From Ignavibacteria bacterium (GTDB lineage Bacteria; Bacteroidota; Ignavibacteria; Kapaibacteriales; Kapaibacteriaceae), in assembly GCA_947459875.1 (NCBI GenBank), contig CANHFG010000017.1, positions 1 through 34,420 on the forward strand: a DNA stretch of 34,420 nt. Reading direction: 5' to 3'. The notes under the pieces are model-generated. The model did not search any database. It had not been told where the DNA came from and saw only the letters and a program-made list of their open reading frames with translations. Numbering within the stretch: the stretch's first letter is position 1; every line of letters begins with the position of its first letter. Below are positions 25,920-34,302 of this stretch, one piece after another. Both the position numbers and the translations under genes were made by a program.

Positions 25920-27106
25920 ACATTGACCTTACGATCGCTCTACGATATCTCCGTCCGCGCCGATTCTCCTTCATCGGACTCATCGGCGTGCTCTCCGGCC
26001 TGGGCATCATCATCGGCACGGCCGCACTGATCATCGTGATGTCGCTCTTCAATGGCTTCCGTGATGTGGCGCATGATCTTATGACGTCCTTCGGACCGCA
26101 CTTGCGTGTGACGGCTACTTCGGGCTCGACGATCGACGGAGCATCCCGGAACTGGTCTCCCGTTTGGCGCACATCACTGGTTGTTCAGGCACCGCAGGGG
26201 ACGTCAGTTGTTCAGGCCGTGGGAATCACGGAAAGCGATCTCTCCACTCGCCGTGTTCTGCAGCAGGCGATGATAGGGGGCAAAGCGGAACTGTCACTGA
26301 GCGGCGGAGCTGCCGGGGCCGTTGTCAGCTCCGGTGTCGCCCAGTCATTGAATCTCTTTCTCGGTGACACGCTGCGCGTGATAAGTCCGCGGCAGATCGA
26401 ATCGGCGTTAACGATGATGTCCATGCCCCTGGGCACGCCAGTCGTTGTGGTCGGTGTCTTCCAGTCCAACGCCTCTCGCGATGTCGACGCATCCACCGTG
26501 TATCTTTCTGCCGAAGTTGTTAAGCCCCTTATCGCCTCTACCGAGCCCACCGAGTGGCACGTGCGCATTGATCAGCCGGAGCGCTCCGAGCAGGTAGCTG
26601 CCAGCCTCGCGGCATCGCTCGGGTCGACAGCGCGCATCGAGACATGGCAGCAGATCAACAGCGGTGTTTATGATACGATGCGGCTCGAGCGGCTCGGTTC
26701 ATTCGTGGTGCTACTGCTGATCATTGTGGTTGCAGCATTCAGTATTCTGGTTTCGCTCACGATGGGAGTGGTGGAGAAGAGGCATGATATTGCGATGCTC
26801 AAGGCCATGGGGATGACCAATACGATGATCGCGAAGATCTACGTCTGGCAGGGTCTGTTCATTGGCGTCATCAGTTCCGGGCTCGGAACCATGATCGGAC
26901 TTGGGCTCTGCTGGGGGCAGATGCACTTTCAATGGATACGCTTTGATATGTCGCAGGGGTATCTCATCCCCGCACTGCCGCTTGATGTACAGACCGTTGA
27001 CGTCGTGGCCACGGCAGCGTGTGCCGTCATGGTCTCGTCCGCTGCGGCGATCTATCCTGCCATGCGGGCAGCGGCCTTGGAGCTGATCTCGTCGCAGACA
27101 CGGTAA
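25916..27106 (+). CDS. LolC/LolE-type ABC transporter permease (FtsX-like)
   Basis: This 396-residue inner-membrane protein has the MacB/FtsX-type topology: one N-terminal helix (about 18-45, FIGLIGVLSGLGIIIGTAAL), a large periplasmic domain (about 50-255), and three C-terminal helices (about 260-285, 310-335 and 360-385). The N-terminus ALRYLRPRRFSFIGLIGVLS and the C-terminal KRHDIAMLKAMGM and AAIYPAMRAA match the LolC/E lipoprotein-release permeases, which detach lipoproteins from the inner membrane with the ATPase LolD. No lolD is in the window, so the partner is encoded elsewhere. The ATG overlaps the ppk1 stop codon by four bases. The last 55 nt overlap hemW on the other strand. Assignment to the family is firm; LolC versus LolE is not resolvable. 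Confidence 0.88.
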
Positions 27107-28188
27107 CCTTCAGCGGTCAGCGACAGAACATCGTTGCGGTCGCTTACGAAACCCGCTTCGATCCAGTACGATAGATCGGGCTGCAGGCGCTGCCGCACAT
27201 CAAGACCAAAGCGGCGCTGTACCTCGGCCAGGCGGAGTCCATCGGCGCGCAGGTGCAGAAAAACATGCTCGGTCAGCAGATCCGCCGCCGATAAATGCTC
27301 ATGATTTGCTTCCGGCAGTGTGCCCTTCATGACGTGATCCGTCCACGCACTCAGCGAGCGGTAGTTCCAGTAGCGGGTTGTTCCAAGAAAGCCGTGAGCG
27401 CTTGGTCCAACCGACAGATACGGCTCGCCGTGCCAGTAGGTGAGGTTATGGCGACACTCCCGGCCGGGACGGGCAAAGTTGCTGACCTCGTACTGATGAT
27501 ATCCGTGCTGACGCAGTGTAGAGATCACCATGTGGTACATCTCGGCGTCGACCTCTTCGGGAAGGGGCGTTACGCGACCTTTCAGGAGATCGGCATAGAG
27601 TGGTGTGCCGTGTTCATAGATAAGCGAGTAAGCCGAGATGTGGTCCGGCTGCAGATCGATCATCCGACGCAGATTGTCGCGCAGCGTTTCGATGGTCTGC
27701 CCGGGCACGGCAAACATCAGGTCCATGTTCACGTTGTCAAATCCAGCTCGCCGGGCAAGGTGCATCGACACCACTGCCTGGTCGGCGTCATGGATGCGAT
27801 CCAGGAATTCCAGTTCGGCCGACTGAAACGACTGCACACCGAAGGACAGCCGATTGATGCCGCAGCGCCGATAGCCCTCAAGCCGTTCAAGCGTCACCGT
27901 TCCGGGGTTGCATTCCATCGTCCACTCGCAATCGTCGCTGAAAGCGAAGTACGAGCGCAGACGTGTGGTGATCGCCATGATCTCATCCGGGTGCAGTAGC
28001 GAAGGAGTTCCGCCACCGAAGAACACCGACGTAAAGGCAGTGCCATCATAGGAGGCCGCACGCAGATCGATCTCGCGCTTGAGCGTTTCAACGAATCGCT
28101 GGATATGCTCGGTCGACTCGATGCTGTAGAAGTCGCAGTATGAGCACTTCTTTTCGCAGAACGGGATATGAAGGTAGAGTCCGAACAT
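27052..28188 (-). CDS. hemW: Radical SAM heme chaperone HemW
   Basis: This 378-residue protein starts MFGLYLHIPFCEKKCSYCDF, with Cys11, Cys15 and Cys18 forming the CxxxCxxC site for the radical-SAM 4Fe-4S cluster. FFGGGTPSLL, FGVQSF and the HemW heme-binding motif HNxxYW (HNLTYW, His247) are present. The last of these separates HemW from true coproporphyrinogen dehydrogenase HemN. HemW inserts heme into respiratory enzymes. The ATG at 28188 overlaps the stop codon of the upstream signal peptidase (TGATG); a GTG three bases earlier is also possible. Its 3' end overlaps the convergent permease gene by 55 nt. It is the last gene of the lepA-lepB-lepB-hemW operon. Confidence 0.93.
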   Translation of the reverse strand: MFGLYLHIPFCEKKCSYCDFYSIESTEHIQRFVETLKREIDLRAASYDGTAFTSVFFGGGTPSLLHPDEIMAITTRLRSYFAFSDDCEWTMECNPGTVTLERLEGYRRCGINRLSFGVQSFQSAELEFLDRIHDADQAVVSMHLARRAGFDNVNMDLMFAVPGQTIETLRDNLRRMIDLQPDHISAYSLIYEHGTPLYADLLKGRVTPLPEEVDAEMYHMVISTLRQHGYHQYEVSNFARPGRECRHNLTYWHGEPYLSVGPSAHGFLGTTRYWNYRSLSAWTDHVMKGTLPEANHEHLSAADLLTEHVFLHLRADGLRLAEVQRRFGLDVRQRLQPDLSYWIEAGFVSDRNDVLSLTAEGYRVCDEISSKAAARMAG

Positions 28189-28784
28189 CACTTCACCGAC
28201 GACAGAACGCGGTCCCAGCGGATATGGGTCAGGGGGTTATCCGTGCTGCCACCGCGCGACCAGTAAATGAAGAGCGGCGTACCAATCACGGCTGCCGTGG
28301 GAAGGCATCCCCAGTATCGGGAATCAAACGAATTCCGGCGATTGTCGCCCAGCACGAACAATGAATCACGGCCGACGATGATCTCCACCGGACTCCTCTG
28401 GGAGGCAAGCACGGGGTCGGCCGGTAGTTTACACTCCGGCGGATCTGGCAGGGGGCGACCATTGACCCACACCCCTTCATGGGTAAGCGTTACGGTGTCC
28501 GACGCAAGACCGATCACGCGCTTGACGTAGGTCTCGCGAACCATTGACGTGTCGGCCTGATGATGAAAGATCACGACGTCTCCGCGGCGCACGTCGCGCA
28601 GCACGTATGCGAGCTTGTTGACGACGATGTAATCACCCGGAAGAAGGGTATTCTCCATCGAATGCGATGGTATCTCAAACGCACCAACGATAAATACCCT
28701 CAGCAGCAGGGCAACAATGATCGCCACGGTGGCACTGGTGGCGATGTCTCTCCATGAGAGTTCTGCAAGCCCCTTATCCGACAT
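28188..28784 (-). CDS. lepB: Type I signal peptidase (short form)
   Basis: This 198-residue membrane peptidase removes signal peptides from exported proteins. One transmembrane helix (about 15-35) is followed by box B, FEIPSHSMENTLLPGD, with nucleophile Ser42, then YVKRVIGLASD with general base Lys88, and box E, VLGDNRRNSFDSRYWG. These are the S26A catalytic dyad and structural boxes. It follows a longer signal peptidase by 42 nt and precedes hemW with a one-base overlap. The ATG at 28784 has no Shine-Dalgarno sequence. The presence of two signal peptidases in tandem suggests division of substrates; this form lacks the insertions of its neighbour. Confidence 0.94.
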   Translation of the reverse strand: MSDKGLAELSWRDIATSATVAIIVALLLRVFIVGAFEIPSHSMENTLLPGDYIVVNKLAYVLRDVRRGDVVIFHHQADTSMVRETYVKRVIGLASDTVTLTHEGVWVNGRPLPDPPECKLPADPVLASQRSPVEIIVGRDSLFVLGDNRRNSFDSRYWGCLPTAAVIGTPLFIYWSRGGSTDNPLTHIRWDRVLSSVK

Positions 28785-28826
28785 GGTCAGCGCTATCGTG
28801 GAGGTGTCGAAGTGAGCTCAGGACCA

Positions 28827-29795
28827 TCAGTTAATGATCGTGCCGATACGTCCCCAGCGGATGTTCTTCAGGCGCTGCATGAGCGTGAGCCTGCGACCAT
28901 CGGGAGTTTCAACGGGCAGGGACCAATACACGATCATCGGGGTTCCGACGACGTCTTCTTCCGGGATGAATCCCCAGAAGCGTGAGTCAAGCGAGTTGTC
29001 GCGATTGTCGCCCATACCAAACACGTAATCACGCTTGACGGTATAGGCTGTGGCCGGCCGGCCGTCGATCGTGCGAAGGTCTGCGTTAACCTGATGTCCT
29101 TCACGGGCAATAAAGACGGACCATTCGTGGAAGTTCTCCGGTGTCAGACGGATCACGTCGCCCTGCTTGGGAATGCGGATCGGACCATAATCATCGCGTG
29201 TGTAACCACGTCCTGGCGGGAAGGTTGCCTCGCGGTCCGCCTCCGACACCATAGCCCGCTGCTCAGGGGTCCACCCCATAAACTGTGCATGCTCCGGAAG
29301 ACCATACTCGACTCCATTGACAAAAACTCTTCCGGCGCGGATATGAAGCGAGTCTCCGGCGACGGCCACACATCGTTTGAGGTAGTACTCAAATGCCGGC
29401 GGATGAGCAACCTCTCGATTACCCGGAAACACAAAGACGATCACGTCTCCCTGCTTTGGCGCGATGATTGGCGGCAGCTTGTAGTAGGGAAGGGGCATGT
29501 TGAGAAAAGGCACGATCTGCGGCGTCGAAGGTCCGAACTTGAACTTGTTTACGAACAGGAATTCTCCCGCCAGCACGGTGCTCTCCATCGACCCCGTGGG
29601 GACGACGAACGACGCCAGGGCCAGGCCGTTGATGATCGTTACGACGGTGAGCGACCAGATGATGGTCTTGCCCCAGGCAACAAGATGTTCCTTAAGGGTC
29701 TCGGGCTTTGGGGCATTGAGCCGGTCATGCCGCCGCTTCAGAAGGAACGCACCGAGGCGGCCCATGCGCTGATAGAGTGATTCGATGAGTGCCAT
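28827..29795 (-). CDS. lepB: Type I signal peptidase (long form)
   Basis: This 322-residue S26A signal peptidase has a cytoplasmic N-terminus with basic residues (about 1-40), a transmembrane segment (about 43-64), then SFVVPTGSMESTVLAGE with nucleophile Ser69, and YYLKRCVAVAGD with general base Lys140. MGDNRDNSLDSRFWG is box E. Insertions between the Ser and Lys boxes (about 85-112) and after Lys140 (about 160-235) make it larger than its downstream paralogue, a form common in Bacteroidota. It starts 11 nt after the lepA stop codon. The lepA-lepB order is conserved across many bacteria. The start has no Shine-Dalgarno sequence, so translation may depend on the upstream gene. Confidence 0.95.
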   Translation of the reverse strand: MALIESLYQRMGRLGAFLLKRRHDRLNAPKPETLKEHLVAWGKTIIWSLTVVTIINGLALASFVVPTGSMESTVLAGEFLFVNKFKFGPSTPQIVPFLNMPLPYYKLPPIIAPKQGDVIVFVFPGNREVAHPPAFEYYLKRCVAVAGDSLHIRAGRVFVNGVEYGLPEHAQFMGWTPEQRAMVSEADREATFPPGRGYTRDDYGPIRIPKQGDVIRLTPENFHEWSVFIAREGHQVNADLRTIDGRPATAYTVKRDYVFGMGDNRDNSLDSRFWGFIPEEDVVGTPMIVYWSLPVETPDGRRLTLMQRLKNIRWGRIGTIIN

Positions 29796-29806
29796 AGATG
29801 AGACGA

Positions 29807-31606
29807 TCAGTCCAGTGAGAGAACGGCGTGGAAGGCCTCTTGAGGTATCTCGACCTTGCCGACCTGCTTCATGCGTTTTTTGCCTTCCTTCTGCTTTTCG
29901 ATCAGCTTGCGCTTACGGGAAATGTCGCCGCCGTAACACTTGGCAAGAACGTTCTTGCGCATGGCGCTGATCGATTCACGAGCGATGATCTTTGAACCGA
30001 TCGCAGCCTGGATGGCCACTTCGAACATCTGACGCGGGATCAGTTCGCGAAGCTTCGAACACAGACGCTTGCCCCATTCATGGGCCTTCTGCCGGTGGAC
30101 GATCGACGAAAGAGCGTCGACCTGTTCACCGTTGAGCAGAATGTCCATACGCACCAGTTGCCCCGGCTTATAGTCCGCATACTCATAGTCGAGCGATGCA
30201 TAGCCCCGTGTATTGCTCTTGAGCTTGTCGTAAAAGTCAAACACAACCTCGGCAAGCGGAAGCTCAAAGGTCATATCAACACGGTCGGCCGAGAGATAGG
30301 ACTGCCCCATCATTGTTCCACGGCGGTCCATGCAAAGTTTCATGATCGTACCCACATACTCTGAGGGGGCGATGATCTGCGCGCGGATGTATGGTTCAAG
30401 GATCTCGCTGATCAGTGTCGGATTGGGAAGCTGAGCCGGATTGTCCACCCATAGCACCTCTTCACGCGTCGTCACCACCTGATACCGCACGTTCGGCACC
30501 GTTGTAACGATCGTCTGATTGAACTCTCGTTCGAGGCGCTCCTGCACGATCTCCATGTGGAGAAGACCCAGGAATCCACAACGGAATCCAAATCCAAGCG
30601 CGCTCGAGGATTCGGGTTCAAACGTGATGGCCGAGTCGTTTAGCGAGAGCTTGCCGAGCGCTTCGCGCAGGTCTTCAAAGTCATCGCTGTCGGCAGGATA
30701 GATGCCACTGAACACCATTGGCTTGACCTCGCGGAAGCCTTCGATGGGGTTCGTTGTCGGGTTAGAGAAAAGGGTAACCGTGTCGCCAACCTTTGAGTCC
30801 TGCAGCTTGCGGATCGCAGCGGTAAAGTACCCCACGTTCCCGGCTGAGAGCTCGCCCGTTCGCTGCCTCTGCATATAGAGCACACCGACCTCATCGAGCT
30901 CGTAGGACTGTCCGGTAGCCATGAAGAGGATCTTGTCCTTTTCACGCATTGTTCCGTCGATCACCCGTACATAGACGATCACGCCGCGATAGGCATCGAA
31001 CACGGAATCGTAGATAAGTGCGCGCAAGGGGGCTTTAGGGTCACCCTTTGGCGGCGGCACACGGGCAACAACTGCCTCGAGGATCTCATCGATACCGATG
31101 CCGGCCTTGGCCGAGGCAAGGATCATGTCATCTTCTTTACAACCGATCAGGTCCATGACCTGCTGCTTGACGTTTTCGATCGTTGTCACCGCGCTCGGCA
31201 GGTCGATCTTGTTGATCACCGGGATGATCTCCAAGCCCTGCTCGATAGCCATGAACAGATTTGAGATCGTCTGTGCTTCCACGCCCTGCGTGGCATCGAC
31301 CACCAGGAGAGCCCCTTCGCAGGCGCTCAGCGAGCGGGAAACCTCGTAGGAAAAGTCGACGTGACCGGGCGTATCAATGAGATTCAGCTTGTAGGTGCTC
31401 CCGTCCTTGGCTGCATAGTCCATCTGGATGGCATGCAGCTTGATGGTGATGCCACGTTCCTGCTCGAGTGGGTTGTCGTCGAGGATCTGATTCATTGTCA
31501 TCTCGCGCGCCGAAACCCGTCCGGTGCGTTCCAGCAGCCGGTCGGCCAGTGTTGACTTGCCGTGGTCAATGTGCGCGATGATGCAAAAGTTGCGGTAGTT
31601 CTGCAT
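29807..31606 (-). CDS. lepA: Elongation factor 4 (LepA) GTPase
   Basis: This 599-residue translational GTPase acts on the ribosome (back-translocation or initiation/biogenesis roles are proposed). It begins [20 protein letters not shown], with the P-loop AHIDHGKST at residues 11-19. [18 protein letters not shown] and NKIDLP are the further G motifs. The C-terminal domain typical of LepA ends [20 protein letters not shown]. Length and domain order are standard. There is no Shine-Dalgarno sequence; a -7-like box TAACTTCG ends seven bases before the ATG, suggesting a very short leader. A palindromic repeat copy starts only eight bases beyond that box. It heads the operon with both signal peptidases and hemW. 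Confidence 0.98.
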   Translation of the reverse strand: MQNYRNFCIIAHIDHGKSTLADRLLERTGRVSAREMTMNQILDDNPLEQERGITIKLHAIQMDYAAKDGSTYKLNLIDTPGHVDFSYEVSRSLSACEGALLVVDATQGVEAQTISNLFMAIEQGLEIIPVINKIDLPSAVTTIENVKQQVMDLIGCKEDDMILASAKAGIGIDEILEAVVARVPPPKGDPKAPLRALIYDSVFDAYRGVIVYVRVIDGTMREKDKILFMATGQSYELDEVGVLYMQRQRTGELSAGNVGYFTAAIRKLQDSKVGDTVTLFSNPTTNPIEGFREVKPMVFSGIYPADSDDFEDLREALGKLSLNDSAITFEPESSSALGFGFRCGFLGLLHMEIVQERLEREFNQTIVTTVPNVRYQVVTTREEVLWVDNPAQLPNPTLISEILEPYIRAQIIAPSEYVGTIMKLCMDRRGTMMGQSYLSADRVDMTFELPLAEVVFDFYDKLKSNTRGYASLDYEYADYKPGQLVRMDILLNGEQVDALSSIVHRQKAHEWGKRLCSKLRELIPRQMFEVAIQAAIGSKIIARESISAMRKNVLAKCYGGDISRKRKLIEKQKEGKKRMKQVGKVEIPQEAFHAVLSLD

Positions 31607-31613
31607 AAGGCAG

Positions 31614-31621
31614 CGAAGTTA
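31614..31621 (-). promoter_or_regulatory. -7-like box of the lepA operon
   Basis: TAACTTCG on the minus strand is seven bases before the lepA ATG, with the same sequence as the box before the S8 peptidase. The expected -33 position falls inside the adjoining palindromic repeat. Confidence 0.4.
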
Positions 31622-31628
31622 CGGAGTA

Positions 31629-31680
31629 GGGGCGAGACGCAGTCTCGCCCGAGGCGTTGTAGGGGCGAGACGCAGTCCGA
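31629..31680. repeat. Two copies of the palindromic repeat, one truncated
   Basis: A complete copy (perfect inverted repeat at 31630-31650) and a second copy at 31661-31680 belong to the family seen at 1-240. The second runs GGGGCGAGACGCAGTC and then CGAGG, so five bases (TCGCC) of the right arm are missing and the hairpin is broken. They lie between lepA and the NTF2-like gene, directly against the lepA promoter. Confidence 0.9.
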
Positions 31681-31702
31681 GGCTTGCCCCATTATCACAT
31701 CC

Positions 31703-31718
31703 GACCGACGGGTCGGTC
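31703..31718. promoter_or_regulatory. 16-bp palindrome, probable repressor operator
   Basis: GACCGAC-GG-GTCGGTC has seven-base perfect arms around a two-base centre. Size and composition are typical of operators for TetR/AcrR-type dimeric repressors. It ends 16 bp before the candidate -7 box of the NTF2-like gene, so a bound protein would cover the -33 region. No regulator gene is adjacent. Confidence 0.5.
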
Positions 31719-31734
31719 AAAGCAAAAAATGACG

Positions 31735-31742
31735 TAGTTTCG
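31735..31742 (+). promoter_or_regulatory. Possible -7 box of the NTF2-like gene
   Basis: TAGTTTCG fits TAnnTTCG, 49 nt before the ATG. The leader then contains part of a small palindrome, CGCCGT-GTTG-ACGGCG (31741-31756). Confidence 0.4.
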
Positions 31743-31791
31743 CCGTGTTGACGGCGCTCAAGTTTTCATCACCAAATGAGTTCGCACCACT

Positions 31792-32154
31792 ATGGCAAAC
31801 CCAGATTTTTCGGTCCTGTTCAGCGGTATTGATGCCAAGGATCATAATCTCTTTGGCACATTCCTGACCGACGATGCCCAGTTTCGTTTTGCAAACCACC
31901 CAGCGGTGGTTGGCAAGGACGCCATCGTCAACTTTCTCGAGGGATGGTTCCAGTCGATCGCAGCCATTAAGCACTCAGACCTGAAGGTTCGCGAGGCTGA
32001 CGGATTTGTTCTCACCGAGGGAACTGTAACCTATACACGACATAGCGGTTCTACGTTGTCAGTGCCCTTTGCCAATGTGTTCAACATGGTCGATGGGAAG
32101 ATCAAGGACTACTTGATCTATGTTGACAATTCGACACTCTACACCGAAGCCTAA
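31792..32154 (+). CDS. NTF2-like (SnoaL-type) small protein
   Basis: This 120-residue protein without signal peptide has the cone-shaped NTF2-like/SnoaL pattern: an N-terminal helix, LFGTFLTDDAQFRFANHPAVVGKDAIVNF (about 20-48), a curved beta sheet with LTEGTVTYTRHSG, and VPFANVFNMVDGKIKDYLIYVD at the end. This fold covers isomerases, hydrolases and binding proteins, so function cannot be fixed. The ATG at 31792 has no Shine-Dalgarno sequence. It is a single-gene unit: a palindromic operator and -7-like box upstream, and a very strong terminator after it. That layout suggests it is regulated on its own, perhaps by a ligand-responsive repressor encoded elsewhere. Confidence 0.8.
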   Translation: MANPDFSVLFSGIDAKDHNLFGTFLTDDAQFRFANHPAVVGKDAIVNFLEGWFQSIAAIKHSDLKVREADGFVLTEGTVTYTRHSGSTLSVPFANVFNMVDGKIKDYLIYVDNSTLYTEA

Positions 32155-32171
32155 AGACGTATTTTTGTTTC

Positions 32172-32193
32172 GGATGGGGCTTCGGCCTCGTCC
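32172..32193 (+). other. UUCG-tetraloop hairpin in the NTF2-like 3' region
   Basis: GGATGGGGC-TTCG-GCCTCGTCC folds into nine pairs in RNA, including two G-U pairs, closed by a C(UUCG)G tetraloop, which is unusually stable. It lies between the stop codon and the terminator and may stabilise the 3' end. It has no T-run of its own. Confidence 0.5.
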
Positions 32194-32199
32194 TCCTTA

Positions 32200-32243
32200 C
32201 AAGCCCCATGATCACGCACTGCTCATGGGGCTTGCTTTTTTTT
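32200..32243 (+). terminator. Strong intrinsic terminator after the NTF2-like gene
   Basis: Twelve-base perfect arms CAAGCCCCATGA (32200-32211) and TCATGGGGCTTG (32223-32234) enclose an 11-nt loop and are followed by C and eight Ts (32236-32243). It acts on the plus strand only; the minus side has no T-run. The remaining bases to the barrel gene at 32278 show nothing else. Confidence 0.93.
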
Positions 32244-32277
32244 CCGTAGCCGGCCCAGAGCGAAAGCGTTGTGAGTT

Positions 32278-33360
32278 TTACAGGCTGGTGCTTATCGTAA
32301 CGGTGCCGAAGACTTCGGACGTCGATACGCCGCCGGTGGCGGGGAAGACCTGGTCGTTGGCGAACAACCCACGAAGCTCTGCTCGGATCGTGATCATGGA
32401 CGTTGCCGACCAGTCGATGTTCGCCGAAACTGAAGACGCAGTAAATCCATGACCTGCTGCAGGTTGTATGATCACCGATTCGGGATCTGAGAAGTGTTCG
32501 GCGCGCACGGCTGCACGCCACCGCGGATGCAGGCGGTAGGCCATGATGGCGGCAACGGAAAAGGTGGATGCCGCTGAGTCTGTCGAAATCGTCTGATGTC
32601 CGTTATCGATGATCGCTACAACGGTCACATTCTCCGAGGGCTTCCACTCAGCCCAGACGTTGCTATAGAAGCGCCATCCGAGTTGAGCAGAAGATGGTTG
32701 TCGGAGTGCACGACGGTCGAACATATTGCCGTAGAAAGTGCTCCAGTTCAGGGTAAGGGCCGAGTCAGGACGCCAGACGATCCGCGAGCCCCATGCCACA
32801 TTGTCATTGATGGCAACGATCCTCTGCCATCCGTTCAGGACAAGACCCTCAAGAGTTACCTGATCCGTAGGCTGCCATTGCAGGGCCACACCGGTCTCGT
32901 AATACGGTGTCGCATCGGAGCAGAAGAGTCGCGAAACGATCAGGTTCTCCCGCTCATTGACTGGCTCATAACCGATGTGCGAAGGCATCACTCCTGCACG
33001 CAGGGAAACATCCGCGGACATATCAATGCCGACCCATGCCTGCTGAAGGTATCGATAGGCATAGTCATCGCCGGCATAATTCGCTTCGGCAAACCAGCCC
33101 TGCTGTCCAACAAGCGTGGCCTGCAGCCAGCGACTCCTGTATTGAACGCCGAGATCCATCTGCATGACGCCGAGGCGGCCATTGACAGATGGCTGCAGGG
33201 TATACGCGCGACGTCCGGCCGCAATACCATTTGCCGACGCGGAGTATGCCAGTGTGGCACCACCGAGAGTCGTTAGCCCATCGGTCGGCGCTGACTGCGC
33301 TGGGCCTCTGTTCGGCAGCGAACACAGCAGCAGGACCGTGATGATGCACCCTCGTAGCAT
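32278..33360 (-). CDS. Outer-membrane beta-barrel protein (porin-like, BBP2 type)
   Basis: This 360-residue protein has signal peptide MLRGCIITVLLLCSLPNRGPAQ. The mature part is a run of amphipathic strands ending in aromatic or polar residues (LGVQYRSRWLQATLVGQQGW, YLQQAWVGIDMSADVSLRAG, NVWAEWKPSENVTVVAIIDN). The motif SLRAGVMPSHIGYEPVNERENL resembles the BBP2/OmpL-like putative porins, in which a 'G.....GYE' segment precedes 'N'. The C-terminus ends in a strand (VFGTVTISTSL), not in the classic terminal Phe. The ATG at 33360 has TAGGGGTG upstream as a Shine-Dalgarno sequence, overlapping the stop codon of the preceding lipoprotein gene nine bases away, so the two form an operon. Role and substrate are unknown. 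Confidence 0.75.
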   Translation of the reverse strand: MLRGCIITVLLLCSLPNRGPAQSAPTDGLTTLGGATLAYSASANGIAAGRRAYTLQPSVNGRLGVMQMDLGVQYRSRWLQATLVGQQGWFAEANYAGDDYAYRYLQQAWVGIDMSADVSLRAGVMPSHIGYEPVNERENLIVSRLFCSDATPYYETGVALQWQPTDQVTLEGLVLNGWQRIVAINDNVAWGSRIVWRPDSALTLNWSTFYGNMFDRRALRQPSSAQLGWRFYSNVWAEWKPSENVTVVAIIDNGHQTISTDSAASTFSVAAIMAYRLHPRWRAAVRAEHFSDPESVIIQPAAGHGFTASSVSANIDWSATSMITIRAELRGLFANDQVFPATGGVSTSEVFGTVTISTSL

Positions 33361-33369
33361 GACGCACCC

Positions 33370-34296
33370 CTACCGTGCCGCGGCGGGTTTGATAACAACC
33401 CATGCCAGCTTGGTCGAAGCGTCATTTGCGGTGATGCGCGCCCCCTGACCTCCCAGATACAGTGACGTGAGCGGCTGAAGGCCGAGTTCGGTACCCTTGA
33501 TCCACCGATAGACGTTGCCGGTGCTTGTAAGAAAGAGTACTGAGGTATCCCAGAGCCAGCAGTAGTCTTCCGTGCCGGGTGGCATCACCACAAGCGTGTC
33601 CGGGGGTATGGAAGGACCGATGGTCATCATGAGCCGGTTAGCTGCTGTGTCGGACTTGTCGACGTAGCTCAGCTGTCCCGAAGGGTGCCGTCGTATGCAC
33701 CGCCCGATCGAGTTTGCAATTGGGTAAACAGTGCCCGATTCAACGCCCTGGATCTCCAGCCGATGCGGACTGCCTTTCTGGTCATCACCGACAAGAAAGA
33801 GCGCCACCCAGGCAGAATCCATCCACGTATGATAGCCAACGCGTCGTTGCTGAATGATGGGCGATCGGGGCTCACCGTCAGCCGAATAGCGCCACAGCTG
33901 CTGTGACTCGGTGTATACCTCGCCGGTATCCCGTGGGCGCGCAACGCGCACCACAGAGAAGTCCGTCGACCCCGGAATCGGCGTCGGAGAGAACTCCTGC
34001 TCCGGCGTCGAGGTCAGTCGCGCGGTGGTCTGCGTGGCAAGATCATACCGATACACGTCAGTGCTGCCATCCCCCGCGCGATCCGAGACGAACAGCAGCC
34101 CCTTGCCATCAGCGGTGAACATCGGCTGGTTGTCGTACCCGGGCGCGTCGATGATCATCGACGCATTGCTTAGCTCACCGGTGCGGATGTCAAAGTCGGC
34201 CAGCCAGATCTGCGTTTCGGGAAGGGGCTCCGACGGAACCGAACGGCAGGAAGGAAGCAGAGCTGCCAGTGCGGCAAGAATCAGGAGGATGCGCAT
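33370..34296 (-). CDS. TolB-like (PD40 beta-propeller) lipoprotein
   Basis: This 308-residue protein starts MRILLILAALAALLPSCRSV, a lipoprotein signal with Cys17 in LLPSC. The body contains WD40-like PD40 repeats: YDNQPMFTADGKGLLFVSDR followed by DVYRYDLATQTTARLTSTPE, which is the TolB beta-propeller pattern. Such lipoproteins bind partners at the outer membrane or periplasm. The frame continues upstream for 40 codons through the 7-bp tandem repeat (MSLVTCHSSLVTRH and so on), but that extension is repeat-derived and hides the lipobox, so the ATG at 34296 is chosen. There is no Shine-Dalgarno sequence and no visible promoter; the repeat fills the upstream region. The barrel gene follows nine bases after the stop codon and may be its functional partner. 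Confidence 0.75.
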   Translation of the reverse strand: MRILLILAALAALLPSCRSVPSEPLPETQIWLADFDIRTGELSNASMIIDAPGYDNQPMFTADGKGLLFVSDRAGDGSTDVYRYDLATQTTARLTSTPEQEFSPTPIPGSTDFSVVRVARPRDTGEVYTESQQLWRYSADGEPRSPIIQQRRVGYHTWMDSAWVALFLVGDDQKGSPHRLEIQGVESGTVYPIANSIGRCIRRHPSGQLSYVDKSDTAANRLMMTIGPSIPPDTLVVMPPGTEDYCWLWDTSVLFLTSTGNVYRWIKGTELGLQPLTSLYLGGQGARITANDASTKLAWVVIKPAAAR

Positions 34297-34302
34297 ATGG
34301 TC

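Noticed and set aside
31748-31776. A sigma70-type promoter with -35 TTGACG at 31748
   Set aside because: At 17-bp spacing the -10 position reads ACCAAA, which is a poor match. TAGTTTCG at 31735 fits the local promoter form better.
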